This document shows, piece by piece, positions 1-11,968 of a stretch of 64,000 nt of DNA (positions are counted from its first letter, which is position 1; every line of letters starts with the position of its first letter). The notes beneath the pieces were generated by a model. That model was not told the origin of the DNA. It ran no database searches and worked only from the letters and a program-made list of their open reading frames with translations. This DNA is from Tetrahymena thermophila SB210 (lineage: Eukaryota > Ciliophora > Oligohymenophorea > Hymenostomatida > Tetrahymenidae). The DNA lies in the NCBI RefSeq assembly GCF_000189635.1, contig NW_002476317.1, positions 310,001-374,000 of the forward strand. The letters are read 5' to 3'. The position numbers and the translations under genes were made by a program.

Positions 1-1350
1 AAAAGATCACCGAATTAGATCCAGAACAAAGATAAGAATATGAAAATCTGCTCTAAGAAAACAGATAATTAAATAATGATATTAATCTTTAAAGAAATGA
101 GTTAGAAGAAATCAATATAAAGCTCTAATAAACTGAATCTAGATTAAATATTGATTCTTAAAAATTGAAGGGTAAATATCTTAAGGAATAAATTATAGAG
201 CTCGAAAGAAAAAGAGAAGATTTAGAGCTTTAACTCAATGAAGTAAATAAATAAAAAATTATTTATTTTTTATTCACACTTTTTTACAAGGCTAATTTAA
301 GTTTCCCTGAAGCCAGAGATAAGTTAAAGGCTAGAGTTGCAGAAGATAATGCTTTACTAGCTCAAACTGAAAAGAGAACCAAAGAAATTTAGAAAAACAT
401 TGACAATTACGAAAAGAGAATTAGAGAAATCAATGCTGAATTAAATGGAGGAGCCGAAAGAGAAGCTTAGAAATAGAAATATGAAATTATTTACTAAAAG
501 GACAAAGAAATGAATGATTTTATTTAGAATTACTAACAATTTAGAGAAAGAGAAATTGAGCAAATCAATTCTATTGAATAAAATATTATTACTCTACTTG
601 AAAATTCATCTAAAATTCTTTCATTAACTGGTAACCTACCCAGTTAAGCTGATTATACTTAAATAATTGGAAACTTTAAGTTTTAAGTAAAAATTAAAAA
701 ATAATGAATAAAAAATGGAAAATTTATTAAATTAACTTAGGAAGGAATGAAAGAAAATTCAGAAAACACTCTTGTTATGATTGAAAAACAAGTTGAAACC
801 CTCAAAGAAAGTCTGAAATAATTAGAAACTCTTGAAGAAAAATTAGCCTAAGTAATTCAAATTAGCTTATTTTTCAAATGAAATATTTAAATATTTATAA
901 TTAAAATAAAGAAAAAAGAAAAGCAAGTTAAGCTTTTAGAGTAATGGAATACTGATATTGATACCAAATATAATAGAATAGATCAATTCAAGAGAGAATT
1001 TGAATAAAAAGAAAAGAGACTTCTTAAAGATAGAGAAGAATTAAATGGATTTAAAAATTAAATTTCAGAACAAGTAATTTTTTTATTTTTGTTTTTTTAT
1101 TAAAATTCTTGTAAATAAAAAGCTTAAAAACGTTACATATGACTACAACTTGAAAGAAAAGAAGCTTAATATGCATGAATCTTATCCTAGTTATACTGAG
1201 GCAGAGAAAAAGTTCTCAAATTGTGAGAATCAAGTAAATAATCTTAGAAATTTCATTATTACCAAAACTAAAGATATGGACTACGAAAATATCAAAGAAG
1301 AATGCAAAAAATTAGTTGATGATATTAACAGAGCAATATTAAAAAATTGA
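1..1350 (+). CDS. IFT74: Intraflagellar transport protein IFT74, 3' part
   Basis: Core subunit of the IFT-B complex, which pairs with IFT81 and carries tubulin and other cargo along cilia. The gene enters from the left edge, so the N-terminal part is missing. Five exons are visible: up to 242, 291-686, 741-851, 912-1073 and 1123-1350. Introns are 48-60 bp, GT..AG and in phase, and there are many in-frame TAA/TAG (Gln). The roughly 379 visible codons encode almost continuous coiled coil. The C-terminus matches IFT74: a conserved block resembling the human ATKSQESDY segment appears here as ITKTKDMDY, followed by ENIKEECKKL. The start EQRQEYENLL and the block EARDKLKARVAEDN also match family positions. 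The stop is TGA at 1348-1350. The identification is by recalled homology, not a search, but similarity runs over the whole C-terminal half. Confidence 0.88.
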
Positions 1351-2099
1351 TTGTTTTTAATTAATATTTATCTTTAATTTCTATTCATAATTAACTTCAA
1401 AAGGTCTAAAGATATATTCTATGTATGCACTTATAACTAAACTAAATAGATATTTGTATTAATTTATTTTTTTTTAAAATCTTTAACTTTAGATTAATTT
1501 CAATTTAATTTTATCATATTTACATCTTGTTTGTCTATTATTTTATATGGAGATTAATCTAAAACTAAAGGATTTCTATTATTTAACTATTAGATGCTGA
1601 TTATTTTTTAAGTAAATATTTGATATATTTAACACTAAAGACTTAATTCAAAATGAAAAATTAATTATCTTTCTTTATAGCATTTTTATGTAAAATCCTT
1701 AAATAAAATATTTTAAATTTATATTTAATACATACCAAAATTATGAGTTTAAGATTAATTGATTATATGATGATTTACACATTACTATAAAATTGCTTTT
1801 AAAATTAAAAATTAAAAAACATCTTTAATGCAAAGAAATCATAATAATATATTTGTATCCCTAAATGATATTACATTTATATCAAAAAATTAGATTTTTT
1901 TATTCGAAAAATACTTTAGAATAAATAGTTGAAATATAAATTGAATTACTTATATTACACAAAAAAATAATTAATTTAGTGATATTTAATATTTAATTAA
2001 GTTTTCAAAAAATAAATATAGTCTATAATAGAAATTTAAAAATAATTCTCAAGAGAAGCTTTCGATTGAAAGATAAAAAAGAACTTTAGCTTTGCTAAA
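1351..2099. other. AT-rich intergenic spacer
   Basis: Spacer between the IFT74 stop and the next start. It holds A/T runs only; no open frame, RNA fold or repeat stood out. It should contain the IFT74 3' end and the promoter of the next gene, but no motif can be named. Confidence 0.6.
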
Positions 2100-2954
2100 A
2101 TGCAGAAAACTTTTGAGAAGTAAGTTAATTAGACGAGTAATATAACCGTCTTAGAGGAGAGTCCAGAATGGAAAAAGACAAAAATAGATCGCATGAATAA
2201 ATATCAAATTATAAGAAATAATTTCATAACATTACTTATCTTTAACTTTATAGATTTATCTGGCTTTAGCTTCGCTTGTTTATTTTACCAGTGGTTTAAA
2301 ATAGAATACTACTCATAGTTTATGTGGGTTAATTTTCTCTACATAAAATATAAAGGATAAATCACCTTTGTGCATGAAAACTATGATGAAGTTTATAAAA
2401 ACTTTTGTAGTAATTACTATAAAATTGATTATACAGATTGTACAAAAAGCTTTAAAGTACTAAAAAATATTGGGATAGCAGCTTTTTCTTTTGTTGTTAT
2501 TGGGTTGATTCTTCATATATTAGAAATTATCCGTCTGATTTATATCTTAAGAGGAAAAAGAAATAGAATATGCTTGAAGGCATATTTCCTTCATCCTTTA
2601 ATTCTGGTTTCTCTTTCTTTACCTATTCTTCTCTATTTATTTATAATTATGTTTCTTGCAACTAACCAACAAAATGGTTAGTTCTCCTTTGGACCTTCAT
2701 TTTATGTTGCTAGTGCCTTTTTTGTTTTCTACATAGTAGTTTTGATTTATTACAAATAACAAAAAAAGAGACTCGAAGTTCATGAAACTATGGATAAATT
2801 AATTATTGAGCTCAACAAAAATATAGACTAGACTCAAAACTCTGATGTTATAAGTTCAAAAAAAATATAAACCATGTATGAAAATACCAATAGCGTGAAT
2901 ATCACAGATATGGAAAAACCTGAAAAAGAAGGTTCAGCAACATTCGTGCTATGA
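2100..2954 (+). CDS. Four-helix membrane protein, unknown function
   Basis: Single exon of 284 residues under the ciliate code. An in-frame TGA at 2067-2069 lies upstream, so ATG 2100 is the first usable start. A polar N-terminus of about 40 residues is followed by four hydrophobic segments: around residues 42-65, 120-145, 160-185 and 200-215. Between the first two is a loop with two cysteines (NFCSNYYKIDYTDC), so it probably lies outside the cytoplasm and may form a disulphide. The tail of about 65 residues is charged and cytoplasmic-looking. The plan resembles tetraspanin or claudin-type proteins, but no signature motif (for example CCG) is present, so no family is claimed. The next gene has a similar size and orientation. 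Confidence 0.75.
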
Positions 2955-3340
2955 TATTATTTATAGTTTAGTCTATTATATTAAAATATTTATTAAAAAG
3001 GTATTCTCAAAAAATAATGATATAAATATTAATAAATAAGTAAATATAAACTTTAGCCAATTAGATAAAACATCAATCTAAAATAAATTTTCTCAAAAAC
3101 TAAATTAAATTCACATAAACCAACAAAAAAATTAAATAGAATAGAAAAAACAACAAAATATTATTTGATTATTCATTTAATTTAAATATTATAATATGAT
3201 TTCATATTTTTTCAGTATGATTGATATAGTTTCAAAAGGCTTTAATTTTATTTTTAGCTGCTTTATGTTTATTGTTATTTCAATGAAATTATTTACTTCA
3301 ATTAGCTAATTTTTTTTACCTTTATATTCTAAGATTATGA
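2955..3340. other. AT-rich intergenic spacer
   Basis: Short spacer between two small membrane-protein genes on the same strand. A 42-codon frame starting near 3217 runs up to the next gene but overlaps its start in another frame and has no supporting features. Confidence 0.5.
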
Positions 3341-4165
3341 ATGAATGAGTGTATGATTGAAGGATATATGTTTGAAAATATATTTTTTTCTTTTTTAATA
3401 ATGATTTTGATTGGTATTTAGTTAATGATGTGGTACTTGTTTATGTGTATTTGTATATTTGTTTGTTTGTTTGGTTTTTATAGCAATAGACAAGCAAACA
3501 CTCAAATAAATTACAATATCTCTGATATATTCAGATAATATTATGATTTTACTTTACAGATATTGGATTACAATATTAATTTACTAAAAAAAAAAGAAGA
3601 AAAATACAATTTACGATTATTTACATTTTTCTACTATTTTGCTAAAGAAAGTAAAAATTAAAATAAAATGATTATTTAGATTATTGGTTCTGTGTTTACT
3701 GCTCTACTTGGGGGAGTCTCTCTGTTTGGTCTATTATTTGAAGTAGCAGTATATGGAATTTATATTGGAATATTAGCTTTATTTATGATTATGGTGCTAA
3801 AAAAATTCTCTTAAATGACTAAAGATCTGTAATACCTAAAGGAACAACAATATACTAAACAAGATGTACAAGTTTACAGATAGTTGTTTAACTAAGAGAG
3901 GAACATTATCTATCTTTTGATATTTTTTTTTTCTGCAACCTATACTTTTTTTAGCTTCTTCTCAATGCTACCTTGGATAGAAAATAATGTTCTTTTACCA
4001 ATAATATTTTCATTTGTAATGGTAAATATGAAGAAGCATGTTTAATCTTACTCATATCGTGACTAATGTGTACCTATTTGCTAAGGCATTGTATTCTTTA
4101 TCATGTATCACTTTATCGGAGCATCATTCAAAACTTTAGTGTACTTGAAAGATATTGTGGTTTGA
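3341..4165 (+). CDS. Membrane protein with signal-anchor N-terminus, unknown
   Basis: Single exon of 274 residues. An in-frame TGA at 3338-3340 immediately precedes the first ATG (3341); ATG codons at 3353, 3368, 3401 and 3425 are alternative starts. The N-terminus is strongly hydrophobic and cysteine-rich (MWYLFMCICIFVCLFG), like a signal peptide or first membrane helix. A polar segment of about 60 residues follows. Two close hydrophobic helices come next (MIIQIIGSVFTALLGG and EVAVYGIYIGILALFMI), then a coiled, polar middle part, then two or three more helices near the C-terminus (LLIFFFSATYTFFSFF, LPIIFSFVMV, GIVFFIMYHFIG). No family was recognised. It stands in tandem with another small membrane protein, but I could not align the two. 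Confidence 0.7.
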
Positions 4166-5062
4166 GTAAAAAATTAATAAATAAATAAACAAATAAATGG
4201 TCAGAAAGTTTTCATGTAATTAAAATCATAACTATCTTAATTAGATAATTAATAAAGTTAATTAGTTCTATTTTGATTTTTTTTTTTTTTAAATGTTCAA
4301 AAGAAGTTTTTACAACTAAATTAATTATTATTAATAAATTAATTAAGTTTTTACATCAAATTCTTTTTTTTATCAAAATATTTTTAATTGGATATGTATA
4401 TTATTTATTTATTCATACCTATATAAATTAATTCGTTCATGATTTCTTTTATCAGTTCAGATAAAAAACTTTAGGGCTAAGTCAAGTTATTTTGTGATTT
4501 GACTTTTGCAAACCTCTTTTTTATATAAATTTATACGAGAAAGTAAATGTTATTTATTTTTAATGTATAGACACTGAAAAAAATATTTTACATTTGTAAG
4601 AATAAAGCTTTAAAATGCACAAATTTAAAATAAAATTGCACTTTTTCCTCAAATGATTTTCCTTTATGATTTAAAATATATTTTTGTGTTTAGGGATTTA
4701 TATTAAAGTAAGCGATAAATTTGCAAAAAATTAATGGTGAATTTTTATCTCTTATATGACACACATATAATTTCATTTTAATCCTCCAAAGAAATAAAGC
4801 TATTTTACTCATCTATACAGTTTTGCATGAATAAAAAGAGTTATGGATACACAAACTCATCTGAAAGTTAATTTTAAAAAGAAATAATAAAGAAATCTCG
4901 CTAATTAATAATTAGAACTATAAAAAACCAATTTAACAATTTCAAGTAAATTATCTACATTAAAGAAGAAGATCACATAAAGAAGTAGATAATAGCCTAG
5001 CTTTTAAGCATTAATCACAATAGCATTTAAGCAATAGGCAAGAGTGTATTCTATTAGTTTAA
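4166..5062. other. AT-rich intergenic spacer
   Basis: About 0.9 kb of A/T-rich DNA upstream of the large surface-protein gene. No coding frame, RNA gene or repeat was seen. Confidence 0.55.
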
Positions 5063-8000
5063 ATGAATTGCTCTAGCATTATTTTCCTTTCATTAATCTT
5101 CATTTTCATAAGCAATTCCTCTGAACAAAGAATTATTAAATCATAATGGACAAATGGATATTCCACATACTCAACTTAATTTGATTTAAAGTCAGGTTCT
5201 GCTTCTATATAATTTTATGTTTGGATTTTACCATAAGTAGGAAACACGCTTACAAATAAAATGGAAATAGCACGAATTTCTAGCACTCCATATTTAAATA
5301 CTGCGAATGAATTAGCTTCTAAGATTCTTTTAATTTCAGTCAACACAAGTAATAATAGCTTCTTCTATTAGTTAATTATATAAATACTTCATCCAATATC
5401 ACTAACATTAAAAAAAATGCATCTTTTAATTTACATATTTAATAAAGAAGATTTTTACTATATGCATAAATTAGTTAGTGTATTAATATTTTTATTTTTT
5501 AATTAGGCACTCAGCAAATGCTGATTGAATCTTTTGCTCAAGTATTTACTCTAGAATTAAAGGGATTATACCAAAGCCCTAAATATTATTATTAAGATTG
5601 GTTAAAAATCTCGATTACCTTATCTAAAACATCAATAGCTGTAATAAGCGGTCAAAAAACTACAACTATAAATATATCAGATATAAGTAGCATTTAATAG
5701 TTTTATTTTTAAATGGGATTAGAATTCGAACTAAGTGTTTTACCTTTAAATGGATATTATTTCTTTGATGACAGTGTTATTACTCTTCCAAATGTAATAG
5801 CATCGCCTCCATCTACAACAGATTTTACAAATTAAGGATTTTCTAATCAAATTTCATACATGTAAAGTTTAGGAAACTAAAAAATTAAGACATTTGAAAG
5901 CAGCTAAAAATAATTACGACCAAGCGGTCCAATGAATGATTAAATTATATTTTAGTACTCAATAAAACTTGGATTATAAATTACTGGCAATTTTCTTACT
6001 CAAAAGTAAATTTTTAGAATGACTATGGATCCATCTCTTAATGATGAGAGAAACCTAGGATACTGTGTCATTTGTATATATATTTAATAAAACACTGTAT
6101 TATTTACTACATACTAATTTGAAAATGGTATCTTTAGCTAAAAAAAACTATAAGTATAAATATAAAATATTGATCCATCCAAAATATACTAATATGTAGT
6201 CCAATATGACGGAACTAATTTCTCAATTTTTGATGATTAAAAGGGATTAGTATAGTAAATCTAAATATTTTAAACACCATTAATGGGGTTCACTGTTATA
6301 AGTGGTGGAAATTTTTTATCTAACGGGCTTTATTCTGGAATATTAAATCAGGTAATGGTAAATTATGGATAGCAGTAATTAGTATAACAAGATATATCAT
6401 AATTTTTGACTTGCTCTAATAAATATTGTGCTGTATGTTCCCTAGATTCAAAAACATGTATTTCATGTATTATTTCTGATGCTGATCCTAATAAAAATAC
6501 AAATTCTTGCGATTGTAATGCAAGTTATTTTCTAGATATCAATAGTAAATGTTCTAAATGCTTTAGCACATGTGCAAGCTGTAATGGTCCTTCACCAAAC
6601 TAATGTACTTAATGTATTAATACAAGAGAACTTCTACCTGGATAATAATCAGGGACATGCGTTTGTTCTTCTAGTATATAAATTTTTTATTTTGAAATAT
6701 TGCTCATAATTGGATAAAATTAAAATTTACATTTCTAACTTTTTCAATAAATTTTACCTATTTTTTATATAATTTTATTAAATAACAAATTATATTTAAT
6801 AGAATATTTTGACGACAACTTCAATTCAATATGCTAACCATGCTACAAAGATTGCTTGACTTGCAACGGATATGGAAGCTCGAATTGTTAAACTTGCGGA
6901 AAAGGAAGAGCTGTTAATTAAAATGGTGAGTGTATATGCCAAAGTAACTATTTTAAATAAGGTGATGATTGCATCCAATGCAATAAATTATGTCAAACTT
7001 GTAATGCAGCTACAACTTGCTAGACTTGTGGTGAAAATTAAACTTTAGATCCATAAACACAGCTATGCAAATGCAAAATAGGGTTTTATCCGTAATATAA
7101 TTAATTAATTTTAATTTAAAATTTTCATTGTAAAATTTAAAATTATTTTTTCAAGGGTTTAAGAAGGAGATTTTACTAAATGCTATGCATGCACAGAATT
7201 CTGTGATTATTGCTAAGGACCCGAATAAACTAAATGCACTTAATGCAATAATAAGTTTAATCTTTTTTACGATAAAGGTTCAACAAGTGTAGGCTCCTGT
7301 GTATATAAAAAATACATACCAACTTAAAAGTTCAATTCTAGTTTCAATTTTTAGAGTGAATAAGCAATTTAATACTGTGTTCTGGTTATGATTATTGTTG
7401 ACTTTTTAGCCAATATTTATTCAAATAGATATACCTTTTCTAGAGTATTTCGCATGCAGCAATTTTTATTGAAAATATTTTATTTAAAATTGATAGATAC
7501 TGATTTTGTGCAATCTAATTATATTTTATTAAATGCGCTTAGCTTTTTTAATGGAATCACTAATGTTTTTTATTATATAAATCCTTTTGGATCTATTCCA
7601 ACACTTCCTAAAGCTTAAGATAGAGTTAAGATAAAATTAGAATAAGTTTCTTCTGAAATTTTAAACTCTTGTGGTGGAGTGCTATTTGTAGCAATTATTC
7701 TGTTTATTATTACTCTCATCATGACATTAATAGTAAAGTGTAGAACTAAAGTTGAAAATAGGCTTGAAAGTGTATCAGTTTTTAGCAATCCTAATGATAA
7801 TTCAATGCGTATCGAGCAGCCGATTGTAAGTTCGAGAAATTAAAATGAAAATGATAACCATGATACAATAAAACATACAGACTTTATATCTAAACTAAAC
7901 TACTATATACAAAATATTTATTGGCATTTCAATGATTATGCAATAAATATCTTTTGTTTTGGATGTATTTTACATTTAGCAGGACCTCCTTAAGAGCAAT

Positions 8001-9715
8001 AGTAAGCTCGTGCTGACAATTTTATTTGCTATTTTATTTTAATTTATATATTTTTTGTATATTTGCTACTTAGGAGCTGGCTTATCCTTAAACCAAAATA
8101 AAAAGATGATCTATTGAAAGATAAGGAATAAGCAATTAAAGTTGATAAAATACTTTAAAAAAGAGATAGAAGAGTTAATAGATATTCATCCCCATTGATT
8201 GAATAAGAACACTAAAATAATGAAAATTCTGACTTTAATGATGTTCTAGCAGGTTAGCATTAAAATTAAGAAAGTGCCAGTTCCAGTGAATAACACTAGA
8301 GTAACGGACAAGCACATAGAAGTAATAGTGTTAGTTCTCAAACTGACAGTGAAAGTAGTTAAAAAGAGCCTGTTATATTGCCAAACTATAAAAAATGGCA
8401 TGAAAAACTTATACTCCACGATTCAGTATGCTTAAATGGAATTTTTGAGTGCCTCCACATGGAATATATACCTATGTAGAAAGGATGCAAGTTTTACTTT
8501 TGGATTTATGTCTTAAATTACTTTAGTGTTTCTGCTTCAATTATTGGACCTATAGATAATTCTACGAGCCAGTATGTTAGTTTGGCCATAGTTTAATTTG
8601 TTTTCATAATTTTCAGTCTTTTTAGACCTTATCAAGATACTTTGGAATCTTTGAAAAATATAATAGATAATGTTATTTATTTTATAGTAGTTGTATTACA
8701 GTGTGTATAAAGCTGGCTTGTTTCAAATAACTCTGCTGATTTTATACTTTATCCAAGCAAAGAAACTCTCATAAACTCATACTCCTGGGCTTCCTTTTCA
8801 CTTCTCTTAATAGTTTTGATATCTTTTATGGGTTTATCTATAGCTTAAATATTTACAAAAAAAAAATATTTAGTTCTTTTAGAAGAACAAATTTAAAATG
8901 AGAATAGGATTAAATAATAATAATTAGAACAAGAACAAAACGAAATTAACTTAAGTGTGACTGATTAAGACTAAATTTAAAAGGAAAATGATAATGAATA
9001 ATTTCTTATAGACTCATAATTAGCCAACTAATTTAGAGAAATACGTTAGCAGCAAGGAATCTTTTAAAATCACTAAATTGAAATGTAAAATTTCAATAAT
9101 GGAAGTTCTTTACTAGTTACTGATACAATCAGTAGAAGAAGGGCTACATAAGTAAATGAAAACACTTTAAATACTAATATAGACCAACAAAATGTAGGGA
9201 TGTTCGATTATAGTAGTAGATATATTCAAAGTGCAAATAGGCATAGAAATAGATAATAAACAGGATAAAACTTTAATACGCTAAGAGTTGATGCAGATTA
9301 TTTCACCGGAGGCTTTGCGACTGATTAAAATTATGGATAACTTTAGCTTGTAAGCTAAGAATTCAATACTTAACTTGAAAATGATATAAGGTTTAATAAT
9401 CCTTTGCTTCATTAATAAGAAAGGCACTCTTAATAATATTTTACAAACATTTAAAATGTGCAAAGCCTTTAATTATTACCAAATCTAGAGACAAATAGTG
9501 GTAATCCTGAAGATAGCGATAACAGTAATAAATAACCATTTAGTTCTGATTCTGACAGCATTGGAAGAAGCCAGTTAAATGAAGATTTGATTCTACTACA
9601 TAAATCAGATAAAAATTCTGATTCTCAAATAAATTAATAACAATTATTTCATTAAGTGAATAGTCCTAGTGAGTAATTTAATATAAATTAATAGGAGTAT
9701 TAAGAAAAGAAATGA
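5063..9715 (+). CDS. Cysteine-rich furin-like-repeat surface protein with about seven TM helices
   Basis: Four exons, about 1,474 residues. Introns: a very short one within 5478-5514 (boundaries uncertain: 5478-5506 or 5480-5514, both keep the frame), then 6674-6802 and 7092-7155. The N-terminus is a clear signal peptide (MNCSSIIFLSLIFIFI). Residues of about 40-430 form a large non-repetitive ectodomain. Residues of about 436-680 carry dense CxxC and CxxCxxC repeats (for example YCAVCSLDSKTCISC, CATCNG-type units), like furin/EGF-type domains. Seven or so hydrophobic helices follow, the first near residue 795 (VLFVAIILFIITLIMTLIV). The last about 280 residues are Q/N/S-rich and probably cytoplasmic. 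Ciliates have large families of such proteins, often labelled as growth-factor-receptor-like; ligand and role are unknown. TGA stop at 9713-9715. Confidence 0.85.
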
Positions 9716-10120
9716 AATGCTCTGATAAAAATCATATTTCTTGAGAGTTAATTGATATACTGAGGGAACTTTTTTCAATATATAATAAAAAAGATTTGAT
9801 TTTTTATATTAAAATTATTTATAATAAAATATTAAAATTTTCCAAATATATTTGTTTTAGTTTATAAATTTTCAAAATAAAATGTTTTCATCAATTTAAA
9901 GTACTATTTTTACTCTGGAGATTTTAAAACGCAATTTCGTTATTTAATACATTTTTTTATCTTTATTTATTTAATAATACTGATGCGTATGTGTGATTTT
10001 TGAATGAAAGATATTTATTTAATAAATAAGATATAAATTACAAAATAGCCTTTTAAAAAATAGCAAATATAGCCAACAAAAATTACTTAAAGTAGTTAAA
10101 GCATTTTGAAAAGTGTTAAA
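9716..10120. other. AT-rich intergenic spacer
   Basis: Spacer of about 0.4 kb between the surface-protein stop and the small coiled-coil gene. Nothing beyond A/T-rich sequence was seen. Confidence 0.5.
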
Positions 10121-10542
10121 ATGGAAGGTAAGTTTATTTTTCGTTTAGTTTGATTCACACCTAAATTTGATAAAACTATATAATTCATAGAGTAGATAAA
10201 ACCAATTTTTGAAGGAATGCTAAATTTCAACTTGATGTTCACAGATGATATTTTTTCATCACAAGATAAGCTGAAAGAAGTCTTAGATGATATCAATAAC
10301 AGTAAAGCATAAAATTTTAGAAAAAAATAAATACTATTTTACATTTGCAATAAAAAGAATTAGTTAGATTATAAGAGTCAGGTGATTTGGATAGAGATAA
10401 AGAAATTAATGAATACATTGAGAAGATATCACTTCATAAAAAGAGATTGGAAACCTTGAATAAAAGCTTGATGAATATATAAACAAGGGTTGATAAAATA
10501 GAATAAAGATATATTTTGTATAAAAAAAATAATAAAATTTGA
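10121..10542 (+). CDS. 82-residue coiled-coil protein, weakly snapin/BLOC-1-like
   Basis: Three exons: 10121-10127 (only seven bases), 10245-10301 and 10358-10542, with introns of 117 and 56 bp. All phases fit and give 82 residues ending in TGA. The protein is a single amphipathic coiled coil; its C-terminal half (DRDKEINEYIEKISLHKKRL then TLNKSLMNIQTRVDKI) has the spacing of the snapin C-terminal helix (DLDPYVKKL...NNILQNAQERL). Snapin is a subunit of BLOC-1/BORC, which acts in lysosome-related organelle positioning. The similarity is weak and from memory; another short coiled-coil adaptor remains possible. The gene model rests on phase consistency and a run of coding-like codons in exon 3. 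Confidence 0.5.
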
Positions 10543-11046
10543 GCGATCAGTTAATATTTTTAAATCTTAAACAAAAAATATTTTATTGATGTAGTTTTTC
10601 TTTCTTTTTTGTGAGAGTATTAATCATTTTAATATCTGTGCTATTGAATGATTACATAATCTATTAAATGATAAAAACTAAATATTTAGAATATTAAAAT
10701 TTTTCACAAGTTAACTAAAGTTCAATAATTTACCATCTTTTAAATAAATATTAAAAAGATGTATTTTATATTTTAAAATAAACATACCAAATACGAAAAA
10801 TAAATATTTTATACTTTGTTAAGGTATTATTTCTATTTACCATCTATTAGAAATATTAAAACGATGCAAAAATAAGGATAACATGTTAATACAAGATAAA
10901 TATTAAGCTGTATAATGGGTTAGTTAATATGAGCAATTTTTTACATTATACAAAGTTGCTTTCATAGTTATAAAGTTAGTCCTCAATTTTTTTTAGGCAC
11001 CTTTGATTTTTTTCATAGTTTCTGAAAAATAAATTAAGTAATTATT
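10543..11046. other. Convergent intergenic spacer
   Basis: A/T-rich DNA between two converging genes, so it should hold both 3' ends. No repeat, hairpin or coding frame was noted. Confidence 0.5.
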
Positions 11047-11860
11047 TCAAACATTGAACTTATCGAAACCATTAATATATCTTGATAAAGTAACTTATTT
11101 GTAATCTTTAACATTTTTATTTGAACTGTTGTACATATAAGCATATCTGTGTCTAAAAGGAGCCCTTTTATTTAAAAAAATATTAAACTTGAAACAAAAA
11201 AGTAATCATAATTTTACCAAATATCGGTTTGATGGAATCTCTTTTGCATTTTTTAAGCATATTCTTCTCCGTGAACAGATAAAAGTTCGTTATAGAGCAT
11301 ATCGTTTCTTTCTCTTAAAGCTAAGTGTCTAAATTATTATTTTGAAAGTAAAATATAACATCATTATTAAAATTTCATTATTATTTCTAAATTAAATGTT
11401 AAAATAGTTTTTTATATCTCAATTTTATAAAATTTCATAGTTAATTTTAAATGATTGGTTGATATCTTTCTCATAAAACATTTAAAATAGTAATATCTTT
11501 GAATGGATTTCCTTCATTTCTTCTAATAAACAAGAATTTTCATCAAATTATATCCCTCAATTTTTTGCTTTATTGTTTATAAACTAACTAAATAATCTTC
11601 CCATTCATTTAATTGATAATCTTTTTTTTGTATTTTGCTAACCAAAATTCACTTAATAACTTTTTAATCATATTTGCAACAATAATATATTAATATTCAA
11701 AGCAATACCTAACATCATTCATAGATTACATAAAAGGAGCAGCCTTTCTTTATAATCCCTTTAATTCTATATCTCTACGCCTATGGTTTTTTACAAAATA
11801 ATAATCAGATTTTGCAATTAATTTTATATTTAAAAAATAATTAGATTCAATATCAAGCAT
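11047..11860 (-). CDS. Unidentified coiled-coil protein of about 180 residues, frame irregular in exon 2
   Basis: Minus-strand gene reconstructed from exons 11709-11860, about 11480-11637, 11218-11328 and 11047-11164. Exons 1, 3 and 4 are coding-like and phase-consistent: NDMLYNELLSVHGEEYAQKM from exon 3 and RHRYAYMYNSSNKN from exon 4, with TGA at 11047-11049. Exon 2 starts in one frame (KKDYQLNEWEDYL) and ends best in another (CLLEEMKEIHSK), one base apart. Either a base is missing near 11541-11556 in this sequence, or a 35-bp intron with a poor donor (GTTTAT) is removed there. The protein is polar, helical and without a recognised domain. Its start lies about 110 bp downstream of the stop of the next minus-strand gene. 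Confidence 0.5.
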
Positions 11861-11968
11861 TTATTGATTGATAAAAAATGAAATTTATTGAATTAATTCA
11901 TAATTTTGAAAAAAAATATTTCATGCTCAAATCTTTTAGCTTTAAAATAAACTAAAATCTATTTATTA

